NCBI GenBank assembly: GCA_947311835.1
Contig: CAMZLV010000160.1
Span: 1 to 33,964 of the forward strand
From: an uncultured Lutibacter sp.
Lineage (GTDB): Bacteria > Bacteroidota > Bacteroidia > Flavobacteriales > Flavobacteriaceae
Length of the DNA: 33,964 nt
Direction of reading: 5' to 3'
Within the stretch, counting starts at the first letter, position 1. Each line of letters begins with the position of its first letter. Positions 27,140 to 33,964 of the stretch are shown piece by piece. The notes below the pieces were generated by a model. The model did not search any database, was not told the origin of the DNA, and was given only the letters and a program-made list of their open reading frames with translations. The translations under genes were made by a program, and so were the position numbers.

Positions 27140-28909
27140 TTATGAATCACTTTTAGTATACAGTGTTTCTAAATACATTTTTAAGCCGTCTGGAGGTGGA
27201 AGTGAAATCATTCTTGCCGAAATGGCTGCATTTCCTTCTACTGACATTCCAAACTGTCTTGAATAACGTGCATCTATAGATCCACTCATTGCAAAACTAT
27301 TATCTCCACCAAATTTTTTTGTTGCTTGATCTAACCTACTTTGATCATTTTCAGTTTTACTTAAGTAAACTTCTGTTTGCTCTTTGTCAATTTCTTCTTC
27401 AGATTTACCATCAATTTTTATATTAATTTCTTTTTCTTCTTTTGAAGATACCAAATAAGTAATCTTTGAGTCTTCATGTAATAAGTAATAAATGTCGTTT
27501 ACTTTTTCAAAATAAAACTCATCATATTTTCCTTTTTGATTGGTGCCAAATTTGTTAGAACTAGTATCAATTATAGTAATCACTTTATTTCCATACTTAA
27601 ATTTAACATCATTTATATTTGAAGAAGTAGTGTCGTTCTCCTTAAATACAAAAGGATTCTTAGTATTACCATTAGCTCCTGTAGTTATTTCACCTCCATC
27701 AAAATATATAAAACTATTTGTACTATTTATTTCTATTTTAATTTTTCTTAGATTTGGATTTTTAGATTCATCAGTAGCTTCAGATTCGCCTTTTGATAGT
27801 ATTGTAAATTTATTATCACTATCGATATTTCCATATTCTTTCAGTAAATTTTTTACAGCGTTAGCTCTTTCTTTACCCAATTTTGAATTATAATCGGTTG
27901 CGCCACTTCCATCCGTGTAACCTGTAATGGTTATTTTTGTATCTGTACTGTTTTTTAGTAGCAAGGCTAATAACTTAAAATCATCCATATTTAAAGAAGG
28001 ATTATTTTGATTATGAGAATAGTCAAACTCAATGTTTTTTTTATCCCATCCAAAATAGAATTGCAAATCAATTTGGTTATTATCTCTATGTATTTTGTTG
28101 TTATTGATACCAATTACTATTCCTCCGTTTTTGGTTTTAGCATTGATTAGAGTTTTTGAAAAATCTGTTTCTTTTTTAAATGTATCAGGAGTGCTTTTTG
28201 CGTTTAATTTAATATTAATAGGTGAAGATGATGAAGGATATGTGCTGTCAAGCTCCAACAATGCTATTGTATTAGCATGTGTAGTTGGGATAGCAACAGT
28301 TATCAACCCATTTTCTTTTTCAATTTTTACTTCTGTTTGTGATTGGTTTTCCACAACTGTTTGATCATCTACAACGCTTTCTGCACGTATGTTTTGTGTT
28401 TCATCTCGCAAATGCTCTTCAGCTTTTAGTATTTTTGAAAGTGAGCCTTCTTCTTTGTGAATTTCAAAGGTTTTATTATGAATTTCTACATTCTTTTTTT
28501 TACTCGTTTTTAAAGCAATTATTTTTCTTGACTTTGCCTCGCTACTTTTAGATTCTTGTTTATTCTCTTCTAATCGCTTAAAATAGTCTTTGTCAAAATT
28601 TGAATTCTTTTTATATTCACCTGCTAAACTTAAAGCAATATCTATAGAATTACTCAACGCCATTTTTAAGTTTAGTGATGCACTAACATCGGCATATTCA
28701 AAAGCATAAAATGCAGGCTGAAAACCGAGTTCTAACAATGATTTTCCTGCGATTTCTAGTTCAGTTAAACGGCTAATCTGTCTTATTGAATTATCGTCTA
28801 ATTTTTCTTGTGCTTCGGCAATACCCAAAGCAAGTGATGTTATAATACTTGTCACATCTACTTGTTGTAATATTTGCGCACCTTCATTAAATTTTTGTAC
28901 TCCTCCCAT
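27140..28909 (-). CDS. Operon paralog-family protein with an OmpA-like domain inserted inside the module
   Basis: N-terminus SLALGIAEAQEKLDDNSIRQ...LLELGFQPAFYAFEYADVSASLNLKMALSNS; OmpA-like FDYSHNQNNPSLNMDDFKLLALLLKNSTDTKITITGYTDGSGATDYNSKLGKERANAVKNLL...RKIKIEI at about 27725-28033; C-terminus GSIDARYSRQFGMSVEGNAAISARMISLPPPDGLKMYLE. Confidence 0.85.
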   Translation of the reverse strand: MGGVQKFNEGAQILQQVDVTSIITSLALGIAEAQEKLDDNSIRQISRLTELEIAGKSLLELGFQPAFYAFEYADVSASLNLKMALSNSIDIALSLAGEYKKNSNFDKDYFKRLEENKQESKSSEAKSRKIIALKTSKKKNVEIHNKTFEIHKEEGSLSKILKAEEHLRDETQNIRAESVVDDQTVVENQSQTEVKIEKENGLITVAIPTTHANTIALLELDSTYPSSSSPINIKLNAKSTPDTFKKETDFSKTLINAKTKNGGIVIGINNNKIHRDNNQIDLQFYFGWDKKNIEFDYSHNQNNPSLNMDDFKLLALLLKNSTDTKITITGYTDGSGATDYNSKLGKERANAVKNLLKEYGNIDSDNKFTILSKGESEATDESKNPNLRKIKIEINSTNSFIYFDGGEITTGANGNTKNPFVFKENDTTSSNINDVKFKYGNKVITIIDTSSNKFGTNQKGKYDEFYFEKVNDIYYLLHEDSKITYLVSSKEEKEINIKIDGKSEEEIDKEQTEVYLSKTENDQSRLDQATKKFGGDNSFAMSGSIDARYSRQFGMSVEGNAAISARMISLPPPDGLKMYLETLYTKSDS

Positions 28910-28931
28910 AGTTTTATTTTTTTTAGCGTTT

Positions 28932-29486
28932 TTATATTGATTTCATTTCTGATGGTAATTCTACTGCAATTTCAGGATTAACAAGGTCTTTTCGAATTAT
29001 AAAATAGTTGAATTTTTTTTGTACAGATTCAACTTGTCTTTTACTAATTTGATATCCTTTTTGAACCCATTTTAGCAATTCATCAGTAATTGGTTGTTTT
29101 CCTTTTCCTGCTTTATGTTGCGCTAATTCGAGTAATTGCAATGCAATTTGGTTGTTTCCTTTTAATAGATATTGAATGGCTTTTTTTTCAAAAATTCGCG
29201 CATAATGCCTATCTATAAACGGATTTTTACTGTTTTTGGCATCTAAAAAAGTAACATAGCGTTCGCAATACGAAATAACATCATCATAAGATCCTGATTT
29301 TTCAAGAGTTTCCATTACACATTGCGTATAATGTTGAAAAAACAGTTCGCTTCCTTTTTCTTTTTGCATTATTTTAAGAGCTTCGCCAAAGTGACGCAAT
29401 GCTTCTTTGTAATTACCTTCTAAACAAAGTAGTTTACCTTTTTCGGCAATTCTTAAATGTAACATTTGTGTTTTTTTAGTTTTCAT
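28932..29486 (-). CDS. TPR-like helical-repeat protein
   Basis: AEKGKLLCLEGNYKEALRHFGEALKIMQKEKGSELFFQHYTQCVMETLEKSGSYDDVISYCERYV. ATG at 29486 (MKTKKTQ) overlaps the upstream stop (AATGAAAACTAA), preferred over the longer MQVI start. Confidence 0.78.
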   Translation of the reverse strand: MKTKKTQMLHLRIAEKGKLLCLEGNYKEALRHFGEALKIMQKEKGSELFFQHYTQCVMETLEKSGSYDDVISYCERYVTFLDAKNSKNPFIDRHYARIFEKKAIQYLLKGNNQIALQLLELAQHKAGKGKQPITDELLKWVQKGYQISKRQVESVQKKFNYFIIRKDLVNPEIAVELPSEMKSI

Positions 29487-30570
29487 TATTACTTGCATCT
29501 TCTTTTAGTTTAGCGTTTGTACCAATTGTTTTTAATTGCGCTACAGCATAGCGCATTAACAAATGATGTTGAGGTTTGTTTGATATCCATTTGTTTTTAT
29601 TTGTAGGAATTTCATTTTCGTTAAAAAAATTGGTTAAGATTGATCTTGTCTTTTTCAAATCGGTAATTTTGGTAATTACTAAATCGTGTTTTTTAGGAAT
29701 AATTACTTCTGAATGACAAGTAAGTCCAACATTAGCATATTTTTTTAAGGTTTTTTCGGTTTCTTTTTTTGATAAAGATTCGTGGAGTTGTATCGGTAAG
29801 TTTTCCAATACTTTGTCCAATATTTGTTTAGGAATTCCTATTTGTTTTACAAGAAATTCTCTTTGAAACCTATCATTCTTATCAATTTTTGTTAAAATTA
29901 TTTCAAAGCGTTGATAACTTTGATTAACAATTTTGATGTTCTTTTTTGATTTATATTTTCTCCATATTTCTTGACTAGTTTTAAAATCTAAATTCTCTAT
30001 AACATATTCTAAACCTGCTTTTTTAATAGAAAAACTATTTTTAAAAACATGTTTTAAATCATCGATAATACTTGATTGTTTAATTGGGAAATAGATAGCA
30101 TATAAATCCTTTTTTGGGTTGGTAATAGTAACTTTTGCATCTAATCTTTTTGATAGTGCTTTCAGCGTTGCTTTTGAAACACCTCCAATTACAATACTCG
30201 GTTCTTGCATCAGTATATTTAATGCTTCTTTTTGTTCGCATCCTAAAAACTCACTCAGTTGTTTAACTACTTTAGGTAACTTTATAGGATTATCTATATA
30301 TACACTTGCTTCATATAAATTGTTATTTGTTGGAAGTGATACCTTTGAGTCTTGTACCTTTACAATTAGTCCTAATTTATTTAAGGTTGTTTTTGCTTTT
30401 ACGGCAAGCTGCTCATCTACTTTATGAAATAGTACAGAAGGTGTATTATAAAGTAGTTTTAATACGATTTCTTGCGGTATTTTAAACGCTTCAGCAAGCA
30501 AAACTGAGGCTGAAGGGTTTGCTGTTCCGATAGATTTGATAATAACTGTATTGTTAAGTGTTGCATTCAT
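29476..30570 (-). CDS. Protein of about five tandem L7/L12-CTD/ClpS-like alpha/beta domains
   Basis: TVIIKSIGTANPSASVLLAEAFKIPQEIVLKLLYNTPSVLFHKVDEQLAVKAKTTLNKLGLIVKVQ and EALNILMQEPSIVIGGVSKATLKALSKRLDAKVTIT follow the L7/L12 C-terminal-domain pattern; further copies near residues 156-216, 220-290, 295-357. Confidence 0.7.
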   Translation of the reverse strand: MNATLNNTVIIKSIGTANPSASVLLAEAFKIPQEIVLKLLYNTPSVLFHKVDEQLAVKAKTTLNKLGLIVKVQDSKVSLPTNNNLYEASVYIDNPIKLPKVVKQLSEFLGCEQKEALNILMQEPSIVIGGVSKATLKALSKRLDAKVTITNPKKDLYAIYFPIKQSSIIDDLKHVFKNSFSIKKAGLEYVIENLDFKTSQEIWRKYKSKKNIKIVNQSYQRFEIILTKIDKNDRFQREFLVKQIGIPKQILDKVLENLPIQLHESLSKKETEKTLKKYANVGLTCHSEVIIPKKHDLVITKITDLKKTRSILTNFFNENEIPTNKNKWISNKPQHHLLMRYAVAQLKTIGTNAKLKEDASNNEN

Positions 30571-30582
30571 AGTTTCTTTTTT

Positions 30583-31257
30583 TTAATCTTGCTTTTGTAG
30601 TATTTCTTCAAGTTTTTCTCTTGATTCACTTCCATAAATACCATCTATTGTAATATGATTATCGCGTTGAAATTTTTGAAGTGCTTTTTCAGTATTTCCA
30701 CCGAAAATACCGTCAGCACTACCATTTAAGTAATTTAAATCTATAAGAATTTGTTGCAGTAATTTTACTCTAGAATTGCTTTCGCCTTTTCTTAAATATC
30801 CTGTTGGAATAGTTGTCGTTATTTCTTTCGTAGTATCAATTTTTCTAAAAGATAGTACCTTATATTTAGGATATAAAGTAATGTTTACTTCATCATTTTG
30901 ATTTCCTCCAATGCAGTAGACAGATTTGCCGCTTTTTGAATATCCAAGAAAAAAACCTACATGACCTAACGAGCCATTTTCACTCCCTCTCCACATTACT
31001 ATAATATCTCCTGGAGACGGTGAATCTGTTTCATTGCCAATTTGCAACCAACTTCTTGCCATTGCACTATTTGACCTTGGCAAACCTGCTTGTAGGGCAA
31101 CCCAATTTGCAAAAATACTACACCATGCAACTTCATCAGTTCCAAAGTCTAGACCTGTCATTTGTTGGTATTCTAATATCCGTTCATTATGGATACTTCC
31201 TGAAATTTCTTTTTGTCCGAGCTCGCCTAAAGCAATTTTTAAAGTAGTTGGTTTCAT
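30583..31257 (-). CDS. TIGR02594-type (CHAP/NlpC-P60-like) peptidoglycan hydrolase with C-terminal PG_binding_1 domain
   Basis: VAWCSIFANWVALQAGLPRSNSAMARSWLQIG...SPGDIIVMWRGSENGSLGHVGFFLGY...VYCIGGNQNDEVNI; LRKGESNSRVKLLQQILIDLNYLNGSADGIFGGNTEKALQKFQRDN. Start set at internal Met (MKPTTLKIALGELGQKEI), 18 nt downstream of a -7 element. Confidence 0.87.
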   Translation of the reverse strand: MKPTTLKIALGELGQKEISGSIHNERILEYQQMTGLDFGTDEVAWCSIFANWVALQAGLPRSNSAMARSWLQIGNETDSPSPGDIIVMWRGSENGSLGHVGFFLGYSKSGKSVYCIGGNQNDEVNITLYPKYKVLSFRKIDTTKEITTTIPTGYLRKGESNSRVKLLQQILIDLNYLNGSADGIFGGNTEKALQKFQRDNHITIDGIYGSESREKLEEILQKQD

Positions 31258-31274
31258 AACTTGCAATTTTAATT

Positions 31275-31282
31275 CAAAGTTA
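31275..31282 (-). promoter_or_regulatory. Candidate promoter -7 element of the 10-gene operon
   Basis: CAAAGTTA on plus = TAACTTTG on minus (TAnnTTTG), with TTG 22 nt upstream (TTGTGACTTTTAGAATAAGAGGAAGTAACTTTG). Confidence 0.6.
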
Positions 31283-31351
31283 CTTCCTCTTATTCTAAAA
31301 GTCACAAGGTAAAAAACCCTTTTTATCAAGGTGAAATCACCCTTTTTGACA

Positions 31352-31387
31352 CAAAAAAAAGCGTTCAGAATTTCTGAACGCTTTTAA
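31352..31387 (-). terminator. Terminator of infB
   Basis: AAAAGCGTTCAGAAATTCTGAACGCTTTTTTTT on minus. Confidence 0.85.
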
Positions 31388-31441
31388 AATTATAACTTAA
31401 GCCACTAAATCGATATCGAATATTTATAATATGCCAATGAC

Positions 31442-33964
<2,523 letters not shown>

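Noticed and set aside
25336-28909. Diversity-generating retroelement target cassette
   Set aside because: Paralog tails are similar but there is no reverse transcriptase or template repeat, and the differences are not adenine-biased by eye.
21657-31257. Operon as a contractile injection system (eCIS/T6SS/tailocin)
   Set aside because: Hydrolase, peptidoglycan-binding domains and many paralogs suggest it, but I see no sheath, inner tube, baseplate, spike/VgrG, AAA+ ATPase or LysM-type adaptor in the 10 genes.
21657-31257. Operon as prophage lysis/structural genes
   Set aside because: No capsid, portal, terminase, integrase, holin or replication genes, and both flanks are core genes.

Overview
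AT-rich window from a Bacteroidota genome, most likely a marine flavobacterium (judged from TAnnTTTG promoters, T9SS sorting domain and gene content). Left end (1-2250): insertion-sequence debris. It holds an IS1595/ISXO2-type transposase running off the edge, a truncated AraC-type regulator fragment, and a frameshifted IS630 element whose ends and TA target site can be placed to the base. Next come a beta-helix gene 5'-truncated by that IS630, a T9SS-sorted repeat protein, and a TPP riboswitch driving a TonB-dependent receptor. The core block on the minus strand holds a thioesterase, a DUF2892 + rhodanese pair, ruvB, cytochrome oxidase I/II and a complete Alternative Complex III cluster (actF-actA). 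A SPOR-domain gene follows on the plus strand, and infB enters from the right edge. Between the SPOR gene and infB lies the most interesting part: a compact 10-gene minus-strand operon (21657-31257) that I do not recognise as any described system. At least four and probably five or six products are paralogs sharing one module: 'IAxAQxxLDxxS', then 'LGFxPTFYxFxxxxIEIKMxxS', then 'SYSxKYxYSAEGSSxxRTKLVxIPxPxxLE'. These are decorated with OmpA-like, PASTA-like and Ig-like domains. They are co-encoded with a TIGR02594/CHAP-like peptidoglycan hydrolase, a protein of about five tandem L7/L12-CTD/ClpS-like domains, a TPR-like protein and a very basic coiled-coil protein. None of the ten has a convincing signal peptide, and no sheath, tube, ATPase or capsid gene is present.
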